From contig NZ_JAAVUQ010000037.1 of the NCBI RefSeq assembly GCF_018449515.1, positions 1-64,000 on the forward strand: 64,000 nucleotides of DNA, written 5' to 3'. The stretch is from Caballeronia sp. dw_19. GTDB lineage: Bacteria > Pseudomonadota > Gammaproteobacteria > Burkholderiales > Burkholderiaceae. Of this stretch, positions 18,625 to 27,109 are shown piece after piece. The number at the start of each line of letters is the position of its first letter. Position 1 is the first letter of the stretch. The position numbers and the translations under genes were made by a program. Under the pieces are notes generated by a model. It saw nothing but the letters and a program-made list of their open reading frames with translations, had not been told where the DNA came from and ran no database searches.

Positions 18625-19794
18625 TCATGAGGTGGTCAGCATTGCGTCGACGGCGCTCGATGCAGAATCGGCACGCAGCAGTCGCATGGTTGCATCGATT
18701 ACCTGTCCTACCGTGACGCCGGTAAGACAGGCATGATGTCCTTCGGGGCATACGCTGCGATAACACCATCGGCAAGGCACGTCGTGATGCAGGACGACAT
18801 GCGGCGTTTGCCACGGCGTATGTTGCGGATTCGTCAACGCGTACAGGTCGACCACCGCGGTACCGAGCGCCGACGCTATATGCACAGGCCCGCTGTTGTT
18901 CGATACCAGCACCTTGGCGCGATCGATCAGCGCTGCCAGCTCGCCGAGTTCGAGCGCGCCTGCGAGATTGATGGCCGACCGGTGTGCCCCGCATGCCTGC
19001 GCACACACGCCCGCTTCGTCTGCACTGCCGGTGATCAGTACCGGCCAGCCGGTCAGCTCCGAGAGCTGCGCGGCGACCTGTGCGAAGCGCTCGGCAGGAT
19101 AGCGCCGCGACGCGGCCGTGGCGCCGGGATGCATCACAATGAACGGGGCATCGAGCGAGATACCGCGCTGCGCAAGCTTGAGGTGCAACGACGCGGCATC
19201 GCGGGGTAGCACGTTTAAACGCATTCGCTGATTCGATGACACTGCGCCCACGTGCCTGACCAGCGCCAGTTGCCGTTCGACTTCATGCCGTGTACCGGTT
19301 TGCGGTTCGGGCTCGGCAATCCAGTCGGTTAATAGTGCATAGGGATTCTCGCGGCAGTGCGCGAGGCGTCTTGGAATGCCGGCTAGATGACACAGCATCG
19401 CGGCGGGCATCGGGTTCTGGCTATAGACGGTAAAAATCACGGCAGCGTCGAAAGCTTCTTCGCTCAGGCGTTTGGCGATCGCCAGGTCCACAGCCGCATC
19501 GGCGGGACGGTTGTTTTTCACCCACGGGGCGTCGTATTCGATCACCGCATCGACACTATCGATAAGCGCTGCCGCGCGTGCTCCGGAATGCGATGCCAGC
19601 AACGTGATGTGGCGATCAGGTGCCGAGCTACGCAAGGCGTGCAGGGCGGGGGTGGTCATGAGCACGTCGCCAAGGTTGTCCAGGCGCACGCAGAGGATGC
19701 GTTTGAGCTCGGCGCCCCACGGCCGTACCGACGTGGCTGCAGGCGCACGGGCATGCGAATCGACGTCGATCCGGACCACCGGCGTGTGCGTCAT
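18625..19794 (-). CDS. GT9 heptosyltransferase-like protein (first in operon)
   Basis: 389-aa GT9 enzyme with a 30-residue N-terminal extension. The core begins ILCVRLDNLGDVLMTTPALHAL, with MHPGATAASRRYPAERFAQV for the ADP-sugar site and VSNNSGPVHIASALGT near the C-terminus. It starts within the stop of the HAD phosphatase gene (ATGA overlap), an arrangement that fits delivery of heptose intermediates to a heptosyltransferase. It is clearly diverged from the second GT9 of the operon, so the two probably add different residues. Confidence 0.88.
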   Translation of the reverse strand: MTHTPVVRIDVDSHARAPAATSVRPWGAELKRILCVRLDNLGDVLMTTPALHALRSSAPDRHITLLASHSGARAAALIDSVDAVIEYDAPWVKNNRPADAAVDLAIAKRLSEEAFDAAVIFTVYSQNPMPAAMLCHLAGIPRRLAHCRENPYALLTDWIAEPEPQTGTRHEVERQLALVRHVGAVSSNQRMRLNVLPRDAASLHLKLAQRGISLDAPFIVMHPGATAASRRYPAERFAQVAAQLSELTGWPVLITGSADEAGVCAQACGAHRSAINLAGALELGELAALIDRAKVLVSNNSGPVHIASALGTAVVDLYALTNPQHTPWQTPHVVLHHDVPCRWCYRSVCPEGHHACLTGVTVGQVIDATMRLLRADSASSAVDAMLTTS

Positions 19795-20402
19795 GTCGTG
19801 AGCTCCGGTCGAATGCTGTGTCGAATCGTCAGCGCTGCGTCATGAAGGTTGGCTACCACGCAGTACGGTTGCCGAAAGAGTCCCCGACGCCACACGGTCT
19901 CGTTGCCGTTATCGATGAGGAGCGTGCGGCAACCGGCGCGATTGCCTGCCTCGACATCATCGAGAATGTCGCCGGCGAACCAGCTTTCTTCGAGTGCGAT
20001 CCCGTGTTCACGAGCGGCGCGCAGCAGCATGCCCGGCGCCGGCTTGCGGCAATTACAGAGCCGGTTATGAGGGGCAACGCTGCCGTCGGGATGATGCGTG
20101 CACCAGTAGATGCCGGACAGCATCGCGCCACAGTCGCGGACGAGTTCGTGCAGGCGCTTATTGACAATATCCAGCGCATCGATTGAAAATTTTCCCATCG
20201 CCACCCCGCTTTGATTGCTGATCACATAGAGCGGCAGGTCGAGCTCCGCGAAGATCCGCAGCGCGTCACACGCACCGGGCGCGAGCCGCATCAAGAGCGG
20301 ATCGACGTTATGTGGAACATCGGCGAGCAGCGTTCCGTCCTTGTCGAGGAAGATAGCGGGGCGCCGCATGGTGTTACTGCGCGCGCGTATCCGGAACGTC
20401 AT
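19791..20402 (-). CDS. HAD-IIIA phosphatase, GmhB-like
   Basis: About 200-aa HAD-IIIA phosphatase resembling GmhB, which removes the 7-phosphate (in the family: D,D-heptose 1,7-bisphosphate) during ADP-heptose synthesis. Motif I is FLDKDGTLL, motif II SNQSG, and a zinc loop follows with CTHHPDG and CNCRKPAPGML; motif III is AGDILDDVEAG. The start at 20402 gives an ATGA overlap with the upstream GT4 gene, matching the operon's other junctions; 20369 is an alternative closer to the first motif. Presence of a dedicated copy here suggests an operon-specific heptose supply. Confidence 0.85.
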   Translation of the reverse strand: MTFRIRARSNTMRRPAIFLDKDGTLLADVPHNVDPLLMRLAPGACDALRIFAELDLPLYVISNQSGVAMGKFSIDALDIVNKRLHELVRDCGAMLSGIYWCTHHPDGSVAPHNRLCNCRKPAPGMLLRAAREHGIALEESWFAGDILDDVEAGNRAGCRTLLIDNGNETVWRRGLFRQPYCVVANLHDAALTIRHSIRPELTT

Positions 20403-21703
20403 ACGGAAGCCCCACCGGTTGCGAGCCAAGCGTCGTGCACGTTGTTATACGCATGCCGTGCTGCATCGGCGGCCACGTCGATCCCGGCCACGCGTGCATA
20501 GACTTCACTGAGTGTGTCCGCCACGCTTTCCCACGTGAACATCTCCTTGGCGCGCGCGAGCCCTGCTGCGCCCATGCTTTGTGCACGCTGCGGGTCGCGC
20601 TTGAGCGTGACCAAGCCGTGGGCGACGGCGAGAGGGTCTTTCGGCGGCACGAGCAATCCGCTCTCGCCATGCGCTACCGAATAACGAATGCCGCCAACGT
20701 TCGCGCCGATCACCGGCGTGCTGCAGGCCATCGCTTCCAACGGGGTAATGCCGAATGGTTCGTACCAGGGCGTCGTGACGAATACGTCCGCCGCGTTGTA
20801 GTAAAGACGCAGGTTCGCACGTGCTCGACGGCCGAGGAAATTGACGCGATCCGTTACGCCGCATTCACGTGCAATGACGCGCAAGCGGCCGATCTCGGGC
20901 GTCGCGATCTCGTTGGCTTCGTCGGAGTTGCCACCTACCACATAGAGATGGGCTTCCTCGCCAAGCGCGCAGTTACACAAGCCAATGGCACGTACCACCG
21001 TGTCGATACCCTTGCGCGGCACCATCCGTCCCAGTTGCAGCGCGATGAAACGGTCCAGCGGCCAGCCCAGTTCCGCGCGGGCAGCGTACTTGTCGACAGG
21101 GTGAAATTCCTCGTGGTCGAAACCGCAGGGCACAACGTCGATACGACCGTTATCCGCTTGATAGAGCGAGACCAGATCCGATTCATCCTGCTGGCACTCG
21201 GCGATCACCGAGTCGGACTCGCGCACGAGCCTGTCCTCGATGTCGAAGCGCTCGTCAGGGAAACCATCATCTGCGCCCTGATGCAGGCGCCGTACGCGAC
21301 CAAGCGCATGAAAGGTCGTCACAAGAGGAATGCCAAGCGATTCCTTCACACGCAGACCGACCAGTCCGGACATAAAGAAGTTGGCGTGCACGACGTCGTA
21401 GCGTGATGGTTCATGACGGAAAAATTGGACGACGAAACGCGCGAAGTCCTCCATGTACGGAAGGAGTTGCTCCTTCGGCAACTGGCGTTTCGGGCCAGCC
21501 GGTACATTGATGACACGTACCCCGTTCAGGCGCGAGACAAGCGGCAACAACGACTTGTCGCAACGCGTGAAGACGTCGACGTGGTGACCTTTTCGGGCAA
21601 GCTGACGTGCGACGTTCGCGACATAGATATTTTGACCGCCGCTGTCGACGCTGCCGGTAGCGGCGAGCGGCGACGCGTGCTCGCTGATGAGTGCGATCTT
21701 CAC
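20399..21703 (-). CDS. GT4 glycosyltransferase
   Basis: 434-aa family 4 glycosyltransferase of the sucrose-phosphate-synthase-like type. It begins KIALISEHASPLAATG with SGGQNIYVANVARQLARKGH, and the donor site shows VGGNSDEANEI, then PWYEPFGITPLEAMACSTPVI (split by me for brevity) and SGLLVPPKDP. GTG at 21703 is preferred as start because AAAGGA lies 8 nt upstream and homology begins there; ATG at 21748 or 21757 would add a poor leader. A 191-nt gap separates it from the preceding GT2, the only sizeable gap in the operon, which could hold an internal promoter. Confidence 0.87.
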   Translation of the reverse strand: MKIALISEHASPLAATGSVDSGGQNIYVANVARQLARKGHHVDVFTRCDKSLLPLVSRLNGVRVINVPAGPKRQLPKEQLLPYMEDFARFVVQFFRHEPSRYDVVHANFFMSGLVGLRVKESLGIPLVTTFHALGRVRRLHQGADDGFPDERFDIEDRLVRESDSVIAECQQDESDLVSLYQADNGRIDVVPCGFDHEEFHPVDKYAARAELGWPLDRFIALQLGRMVPRKGIDTVVRAIGLCNCALGEEAHLYVVGGNSDEANEIATPEIGRLRVIARECGVTDRVNFLGRRARANLRLYYNAADVFVTTPWYEPFGITPLEAMACSTPVIGANVGGIRYSVAHGESGLLVPPKDPLAVAHGLVTLKRDPQRAQSMGAAGLARAKEMFTWESVADTLSEVYARVAGIDVAADAARHAYNNVHDAWLATGGASV

Positions 21704-21894
21704 AGTGGTGTCCTTTGTCGACGAGTCTTGGTATGCGGTGGCGCCCATGATCAACATCGGCGTGCATCACACACAGCATTCGTTGTGCCCATTGGGAAGC
21801 GAACGAAACAAGCGTCGGTTCGTTGCCATACCTACGCATTTTTTTTGCGTGCGCTTCAAGGACGCCGGACAGCGGCTATTGGGCTTGTGAAGAA

Positions 21895-22860
21895 TTACAT
21901 CGGGTGCGTAGACGCGTCAGGGCCGGCGTCGCCCGTGTCGTCGATCGCTTGCGAGCGACGTACGGCCTCCCGCATTTGCTCAACTTCAAGCGGAATCGCG
22001 CGACGCCGGGTCAACGCCCACGGCAGTGCAGCGAACAACGCCAAGGCGTCGCGAAAAAAAGAACCTTCGCGGCGCATGACGTGCACTGCGGCCCGTGTGG
22101 CGCGCCACCCTTCGCCCCACGACAAGCGCATCCATGCAACCCACGCGGCATTGCGGGCGAGCAGTCGACGCCGGAGCGCGCTGTCCCGCAGCGGGGAGGG
22201 ATGGTGATGGACGATCAATTCTTCGGCGTACACAATGGCGAAGCCGCATGCGAGCACATCGAGTGAGGCCAGCGTTTCTTCGCCGCCGATAAAAAAGCGC
22301 GATTCGTATCCGCCTATCTGCCGATAGAGCGGCGTTCTGAACACACAGGCCCCGGCCATATACCCGATCAGTGAAGGGCCGGGCAAGCCGGCGGCGTCAA
22401 GCGGGCTGCGTGCCATCAGCCGGCAGGTCGCGTCGGTGTCGCCTGCTTCGCCGACCAGCACCCGGGCGCTCAGCACGCCGACACGGGGTGACTGGTCCAA
22501 CAATTGGACCGCGCGCGATAGCGATCCCGGATGCCACCACGTGTCGTCATCGCAGAATGCAACGTACTCCGTACTCGCGCTTGCGACGCCGAGGTTGCGT
22601 CCGGCTGCACCAAGGTTTTTCTGTGCGGTAATGAGGGTGACCCCGGGGAAGCGCTCGGCAATATGTTCCGCAGTGGCATCGGTCGAGCCATTGTCGACAA
22701 CGATCAGACGCGCTCGGTCAGGTAGCGCGCTCAGTCGCGCGAGGGTCTCGAGCACTTGCGCCGAGCGGTTGTACGTCAGCACGACGACCGATATCTTCGG
22801 AGGTGCATCCGCGGCCGGCCGGCCGTCCCCTGGGGCGTCGTCGTTCTTCACGTTCCTCAT
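21895..22860 (-). CDS. GT2 glycosyltransferase
   Basis: 321-aa soluble GT-A enzyme of family 2. The nucleotide-binding start is ISVVVLTYNRSAQVLETL, with VVDNGSTDATAEHI and FCDDDTWWHPGSL for metal binding. No C-terminal membrane segment is evident. It begins at 22860 with an ATGA overlap on the PIG-L deacetylase gene. The sugar it adds is unknown. Confidence 0.86.
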   Translation of the reverse strand: MRNVKNDDAPGDGRPAADAPPKISVVVLTYNRSAQVLETLARLSALPDRARLIVVDNGSTDATAEHIAERFPGVTLITAQKNLGAAGRNLGVASASTEYVAFCDDDTWWHPGSLSRAVQLLDQSPRVGVLSARVLVGEAGDTDATCRLMARSPLDAAGLPGPSLIGYMAGACVFRTPLYRQIGGYESRFFIGGEETLASLDVLACGFAIVYAEELIVHHHPSPLRDSALRRRLLARNAAWVAWMRLSWGEGWRATRAAVHVMRREGSFFRDALALFAALPWALTRRRAIPLEVEQMREAVRRSQAIDDTGDAGPDASTHPM

Positions 22861-23558
22861 GCCGCTAGCTCAAGCTTCCAACAGCGTTCGGTACAAAAGA
22901 CATCGTCGTAGCCATCAGGTCCGAACGCCTTGAGCTGGCTTGCGTACGCTTTGACGGCTTCGCGTTTCGCGGCCTGATGGGACGGATCGGCTCGCCAGTT
23001 CTCAATGACCGGTGTCGCGGTGATGCCGCGCGAAACGAGCTCCGCCATGCGTATTTGCAACTGGCCGGCCAGACGCCGGTAGAGAGCGTCCTCATAAGCG
23101 AAGCAGACCAACTCCGGGTTGGCTAGCCAGACATCGGTGCATGCGCGATGCACGAGTTCGTGGTCGGAGTGGAACAAGCCGAGGGGGATCATGAGCGTAC
23201 GAGCCCCGTGGCGGTGCAGCGACCGATCGAGCGCCTGGGCGATCGCGTCCTGAGTCGGGGCATGCGCGGGCAGTGCAAACGGAACATATTGTGCATCGAG
23301 AAAATCCCCTCGATCGGGCACCGCACTCAGGACATCCAGGGCGCGGCGGTTTTCCAGCGAGCGTTCATGCATTGCGTGAGCGGCGTTATCGAAGCCGCAC
23401 TGGCGGTCCCACTTCGTCATGACATCTGCGGCGGGGCAGCCGGAGAAGACGGTGTAAACGACTGCTCCCGGATGAGCGGCGAGCGTCGTTCCGCAACTGA
23501 AGACGGCGTCGTCGAAATGCGGTGACATCACCAGTGGACGAGCAAGGGTATCGGACAT
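22857..23558 (-). CDS. PIG-L family deacetylase
   Basis: 233-aa zinc-dependent LmbE/PIG-L-type enzyme that removes an N-acetyl group from an amino sugar. The metal motif is SPHFDDAVFS near residue 12 (family form HPDD; here His-Phe-Asp-Asp) and a later SDHELVHRACTDVW segment supplies a further histidine. It is the first gene of the glycan operon, and its start lies 36 nt after a strong hairpin terminator of the upstream gene. It probably deacetylates a GlcNAc-type residue of the operon's glycan or lipid intermediate. Confidence 0.85.
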   Translation of the reverse strand: MSDTLARPLVMSPHFDDAVFSCGTTLAAHPGAVVYTVFSGCPAADVMTKWDRQCGFDNAAHAMHERSLENRRALDVLSAVPDRGDFLDAQYVPFALPAHAPTQDAIAQALDRSLHRHGARTLMIPLGLFHSDHELVHRACTDVWLANPELVCFAYEDALYRRLAGQLQIRMAELVSRGITATPVIENWRADPSHQAAKREAVKAYASQLKAFGPDGYDDVFCTERCWKLELAA

Positions 23559-23594
23559 GGCGAGGTGACAAGAGAAATGTCATCCGAAAACGCA

Positions 23595-23619
23595 AAACGC
23601 GGACCTGGGGTCCGCGTTT
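23595..23619 (-). terminator. Intrinsic terminator between the membrane-protein gene and the glycan operon
   Basis: An 11-bp perfect stem (AAACGCGGACC / GGTCCGCGTTT, 3-nt loop) is followed on the minus strand by TGCGTTTTC. It lies 56 nt after the 151-aa gene and only 36 nt before the PIG-L start, so any read-through into the glycan operon must pass it. Confidence 0.75.
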
Positions 23620-23674
23620 ACATGCGTTTGGTCAAGCCAGGTCGATGCGCGAGCCGCAAGCCTGTCCGCCCTGT

Positions 23675-24130
23675 TTATGCGGTCTGCGAGAATTCCCGTG
23701 CCCGCGCTCGGATTTGCTCGAGTTCGCCGATTGTAAAAGCGCGCTGCTCCATCTCAATGGCTTGCTGATACGCGGCGCCGCCGGGCAGCCGATTCAACAA
23801 GGCGCGGATCTCGCCAGTCATCGTGTGATCAGCCGGTTCGAACGAGTACAGGTGCAGCTTCTTTTCTCCCCGCTCGTACATAAACCACGTACAACTGGCG
23901 AACACAGTCACGCCGACGATTTCCTGCAAGCCGAGAATGGTCGTGTCCGGCAAGGCCCACGCCTGAAGCAGCATGATGGCGAGAACCCCGGCGAGGGCGA
24001 GGGTAATAGTGGCCGAGAGACCGTCGCGCATGCTCGTGAGCAAGCGCTTTTGCAGATACTCCAGTTCTAGACGTGAGGGTGCGACGAGGGTGTTATTTGG
24101 GGAATGATCAAACGGTATGAGGACTGCCAT
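23675..24130 (-). CDS. Hypothetical two-helix membrane protein
   Basis: 151-aa protein of unknown function. Two hydrophobic segments (about residues 39-58, with TITLALAGVLAIMLL, and 65-85, with LQEIVGVTVFASCTWFMY) flank a short loop; the N-terminal 35 residues and a charged, Glu/Arg-rich C-terminal helix (from about residue 105) are predicted cytoplasmic. It is monocistronic, ended by a strong terminator. Its position before the glycan operon and in a stress-gene region is the only functional hint. Confidence 0.6.
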   Translation of the reverse strand: MAVLIPFDHSPNNTLVAPSRLELEYLQKRLLTSMRDGLSATITLALAGVLAIMLLQAWALPDTTILGLQEIVGVTVFASCTWFMYERGEKKLHLYSFEPADHTMTGEIRALLNRLPGGAAYQQAIEMEQRAFTIGELEQIRARAREFSQTA

Positions 24131-24688
24131 TGCGTTTTTCGTCCAGCGAATAAGGTGTTTTGTACTGCTCTTCAGACTTTAACGGCTCGTGACCGGAAAA
24201 GTTGACATTGAAAATTAGGTCCGGGTTTATGGACGCAAAAAAATTATTCGATTGAGGTTTTGGGCTGCGGAAATCCCGGAGCGAGCGATGGAAGCTCAGG
24301 TTGTCGGCGCATCTGCGGAGACAATGACCGCGTCATCAACGTCCGTTTCGCAACGCAAACCAGGGCAAAGGATGTTCTCTTCCATCGAAGGCGAAAGATT
24401 CGTCAACCACGTTCCCGGGTCTCCGTCCCGCGGGTGTGCCCTTGACGTGCGAAAGACAATGAGGCTGCCGTCGAAGACGGTGGTGCGGCACACTCGACCG
24501 CCGACAACATATCGGTTCGATATGCTTAAGGATCGACGGGTGGGGAATCTGCAATGTGATCAGCCAAAGCGCAGCGGGGAGAAAACGGCGATGGCGGCTT
24601 CGGTCCGGCTCCGCCGATGCTGTACACATTAGGCCAAATCCGGCACACGGATTGCACAGGTTGCTAGGTCCTTCCCGCGGGAGCAAAA
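24131..24688. other. Intergenic region with a possible promoter
   Basis: No convincing gene. TTGACA at 24202-24207 with GTTTAT 17 nt later is a possible plus-strand sigma-70 promoter, but it lies far from the next gene. The rest shows no clear structure. Confidence 0.35.
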
Positions 24689-25198
24689 ATGGACGCGCGC
24701 AGCGGAACAAGCACTGACCTCGACCTCGACGTGAACGAAGCTTTCGACCGTCGCTGGCGTATTAGTGAGTGCGCGATTATTTTGCTTCTTTGTACCCTGT
24801 GTTTCGCCGGGCTGGCGGGCTTACTTGGCTCAGGTCCGATGAGCCACGCATTCGTGCACTTCCAGAGTGGGACTATTACTGACATCCGGTACGAGCGCAT
24901 CGTTCGGAACCACGGCTCGAGCTGGATGCGGCTTGGATTGGCTGCGGGAGCATCGGGCACGATTACCGTACACCTGGATCGGCGAATGATTCATTCGGTA
25001 GCGATAGAAAATGTCGTCCCGACGCCGTTGTCTGAGAGCGTGTCTGACCGGGGCGTAACTTACGTTTTCAACGTGGCGAACGCGGAGGAGGGCGCATCGC
25101 TCAATTTCAAAATGTCGCCTTATCGATTCGGTGTTATTGAAACGACGCTTTCCGCTGGAAATCGACCCATGAACCTCGTCCAGGTCGTCCTCCCCTGA
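24689..25198 (+). CDS. Hypothetical membrane-anchored protein
   Basis: 169-aa protein with one strong hydrophobic helix (about residues 29-48, IILLLCTLCFAGLAGLLG) after a 28-residue acidic N-terminus. The remaining 120 residues look like a periplasmic beta-rich domain. No family recognised. CGGGAG lies 5 nt before ATG. It is followed 2 nt after its stop by a DUF421 gene, so the two are co-translated and probably act together at the membrane. Confidence 0.6.
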   Translation: MDARSGTSTDLDLDVNEAFDRRWRISECAIILLLCTLCFAGLAGLLGSGPMSHAFVHFQSGTITDIRYERIVRNHGSSWMRLGLAAGASGTITVHLDRRMIHSVAIENVVPTPLSESVSDRGVTYVFNVANAEEGASLNFKMSPYRFGVIETTLSAGNRPMNLVQVVLP

Positions 25199-25200
25199 TC

Positions 25201-25647
25201 ATGGACATTGTTCTTCGCGCTGCCGGCGCCTACCTTTTCCTGCTGATCGTGTTGCGCATCACGACCCACCGGGTCAGTCGAACGATGACACCCCTCGACA
25301 TGGTAATCATGTTTCTCTTTGGTGGCCTATCTAGCCAGGCGGTGCTTGCTGGCGACCAGTCGATTACGGCGGCGTTAGCGTCGGTCAGCACGATTTCGAT
25401 GCTTCACGTCTTCGTTTCCGTAGCCAAGAGGCGGTGGCCGAGTCTTGGCAGAGTGGCGGAAGGGACGCCTACCATCGTGTACGCAAACGGGCAGTGGGAC
25501 GAAAGGCGCTTGCGCGAGATGCGCATCTATAAGGGCGATGTTCTCGCTGAAATGCGTCAACGGGGCATTTCGCATCTGGACGACGTCAAATACGCGATTG
25601 TCGAAAATCATGGCGGCATTTCGATCATGGCGACTGACACCCGATAA
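25201..25647 (+). CDS. DUF421/YetF-type membrane protein
   Basis: 148-aa protein with an N-terminal membrane region (about residues 5-70: AAGAYLFLLIVLRITTHR, MVIMFLFGGLSSQAVL) and a C-terminal YetF-like soluble domain (GTPTIVYANGQWDERRLREM, VLAEMRQRGISHLDDVKYAIVE). Function unknown; members are found in many soil bacteria and spore formers. It is shorter than Bacillus YetF (about 230 aa) because it lacks the second half of the YetF domain, as is common in proteobacteria. The gene directly follows the 169-aa membrane protein. Confidence 0.82.
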   Translation: MDIVLRAAGAYLFLLIVLRITTHRVSRTMTPLDMVIMFLFGGLSSQAVLAGDQSITAALASVSTISMLHVFVSVAKRRWPSLGRVAEGTPTIVYANGQWDERRLREMRIYKGDVLAEMRQRGISHLDDVKYAIVENHGGISIMATDTR

Positions 25648-25725
25648 CAATAAAGTTGGAATGGTCGTTGCTCAAGGACCCTTTGGGCGTTCTCTCACGA
25701 GCCCGGCAAAATTGGTATTCGGGAG

Positions 25726-25863
25726 CTACAGACGAAAGCGCGGTGGAGTCACGTGGGTCGAGGCGCGAGCCAGCTGGGGCAGCGCCTTCGTCAGTTGCTT
25801 CTCCGCACTATAAACATTTGAAAGAGCGTGGATAAACAGGTCCTGCATTGTTTTAGCGGCCAT
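25726..25863 (-). pseudogene. Truncated YciE/DUF892 ferritin-like gene (N-terminal stub)
   Basis: The first 33 residues (MAAKTMQDLFIHALSNVYSA, then EKQLTKALPQLARAS) match the start of YciE-like DUF892 proteins, normally about 165 aa. The frame then runs into unrelated residues and stops after 45 aa. The C-terminal three helices with the metal ligands are absent. A 7-bp inverted repeat (CTCACTT / AAGTGAG) sits just upstream at 25870-25886. Confidence 0.7.
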
Positions 25864-26007
25864 GGGGAACTCACTTGGTAAGTGAGCGTTGAATGATGTC
25901 TGCGCCTCGGGCACGCATCGAAAATGCAATCAACGTAGCCGGTTTAGTACGGCCTCAAGCAGATGATTGTGGTCTGGAAAAAGATAAAAAAATTTTGAGC
26001 CGGATCT

Positions 26008-26036
26008 CTTGAAAATTTCCAACAATGTTCTATTTT
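26008..26036 (+). promoter_or_regulatory. Candidate heat-shock (sigma-32) promoter
   Basis: CTTGAAA at 26008-26014 matches the sigma-32 -35 box. A weak CTATTTT at 26030-26036 lies 15 nt later where the -10 is expected. It lies about 120 nt upstream of the tandem hsp20 genes, which fits known RpoH control of this family. The -10 match is poor. Confidence 0.4.
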
Positions 26037-26159
26037 CGATTCCGTAAGCAGTCGCGGTGTTCGCGCTGCGTGTTTCGATTGGTTTGTCCGAGGCTTGGGC
26101 AGACGAACTGGAGCGCGTATGCCGGTTCGTCTCCTGCCGCAATTTGGGAGATAGCAGCC

Positions 26160-26594
26160 ATGAGTGACCTTCTTTTCAATAACAGCCTGTTTGATGAGCT
26201 CGACCGTTTTCAGCGTCAAATGTCGTCGTTGTTCACCGGCCTGCCATCAAGCATCCGCGCGTCGCGGCTAAACGGCTTTCCGCAAATTAACCTCGGGAGC
26301 ACGGACGACTCCGTAGAGATTGTCGCGTTTGCGCCCGGGATCGATCCGGCCAAACTGGAACTGACCGTGGACAAGGGGTTGCTGACCATCAGCGGCGAGC
26401 GTGCGCGTGTCGAGTCCCAGTCGGAAGGACGTTCTTATGCGCAAGAACGCTTTGCCGGCGCCTTCCGCCGCGCAATCGAGTTACCGCGCGATGCCGACCC
26501 GGACAACGTGAAGGCGCGCTACGCGAACGGTTGCCTGACGATCAGTATTGGCAAGCGTGAGACGTCGCGCCCGCGCACTATCGCAATTCAATGA
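26160..26594 (+). CDS. Hsp20/alpha-crystallin family small heat-shock protein
   Basis: 144-aa ATP-independent holdase chaperone binding unfolding proteins in the cytoplasm. The alpha-crystallin domain spans about residues 40-140, with DSVEIVAFAPGIDPAKLELT, GLLTISGER and the closing ARYANGCLTISIGKRE, including the conserved G-x-L motif (GCLTI). The start at ATG 26160 is set by GGGAG 11 nt upstream; the longer frame starting at 26025 is rejected. It is the first of a pair, 31 nt before the second Hsp20 gene. Confidence 0.9.
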   Translation: MSDLLFNNSLFDELDRFQRQMSSLFTGLPSSIRASRLNGFPQINLGSTDDSVEIVAFAPGIDPAKLELTVDKGLLTISGERARVESQSEGRSYAQERFAGAFRRAIELPRDADPDNVKARYANGCLTISIGKRETSRPRTIAIQ

Positions 26595-26625
26595 CCAACC
26601 CGTCACCTCATTGGAGGAGAGCATC

Positions 26626-27033
26626 ATGAATACTCAGACCCAGCTCGCCGAACGCAATACCGGCACTGTCGCGCGCAACGGTGACACACAGGCGCAAAAG
26701 GGTCCCGCGATCGTTCCTGCCGTCGATATTTACGAGGACGCGCATGGCATCACGTTATGGGCCGATCTGCCGGGCGTATCGCGGGACCGGTTGAACGTCC
26801 ACGTACAGGACGGCAATCTCTTCATTGAAGGCCAGGCGTCGATCGACACACCTGACGGCCTGCGCTTGCATCACGCGGAGATTCGCGAGCCACGTTTCGC
26901 CCGAGCATTTTCATTGAGCGCGGACTTCGATATTGCGAAGATCGATGCCAATCTTAGCGACGGCGTGCTTAAACTCAGCATTCCGCGCCGAGAGGAAGCA
27001 CGGCCGCGCCGCATTGAAGTCAGCGTTGGATAA
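26626..27033 (+). CDS. Hsp20/alpha-crystallin family small heat-shock protein (second copy)
   Basis: 135-aa small heat-shock protein, with crystallin domain at about residues 30-130 (IYEDAHGITLWADLPGVSRD, GNLFIEGQ, LSDGVLKLSIPRRE). GGAGGAGA precedes the ATG by 6 nt. It is diverged from its upstream neighbour, as is common where two Hsp20 subclasses form hetero-oligomers. It shares the operon with that gene and probably with the 128-aa gene at 27110. Confidence 0.9.
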   Translation: MNTQTQLAERNTGTVARNGDTQAQKGPAIVPAVDIYEDAHGITLWADLPGVSRDRLNVHVQDGNLFIEGQASIDTPDGLRLHHAEIREPRFARAFSLSADFDIAKIDANLSDGVLKLSIPRREEARPRRIEVSVG

Positions 27034-27109
27034 ATACCTTGAGGCGCCCGCGAATGGTTGACTCCCATCGTGGGCGCCACATCGACAGACCAGCTAACGG
27101 GAGCCTGCC

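Noticed and set aside
12747-23558. Nod-factor locus (carbamoyltransferase, deacetylase-like and UDP-sugar genes)
   Set aside because: No nodA, nodB, nodC or nodD genes or nod boxes are visible. The heptosyltransferases and GmhB-like gene fit a surface glycan instead.
24252-24632. Open frame of 126 codons in the gap
   Set aside because: No family, no ribosome-binding site, and a composition unlike the neighbouring genes.
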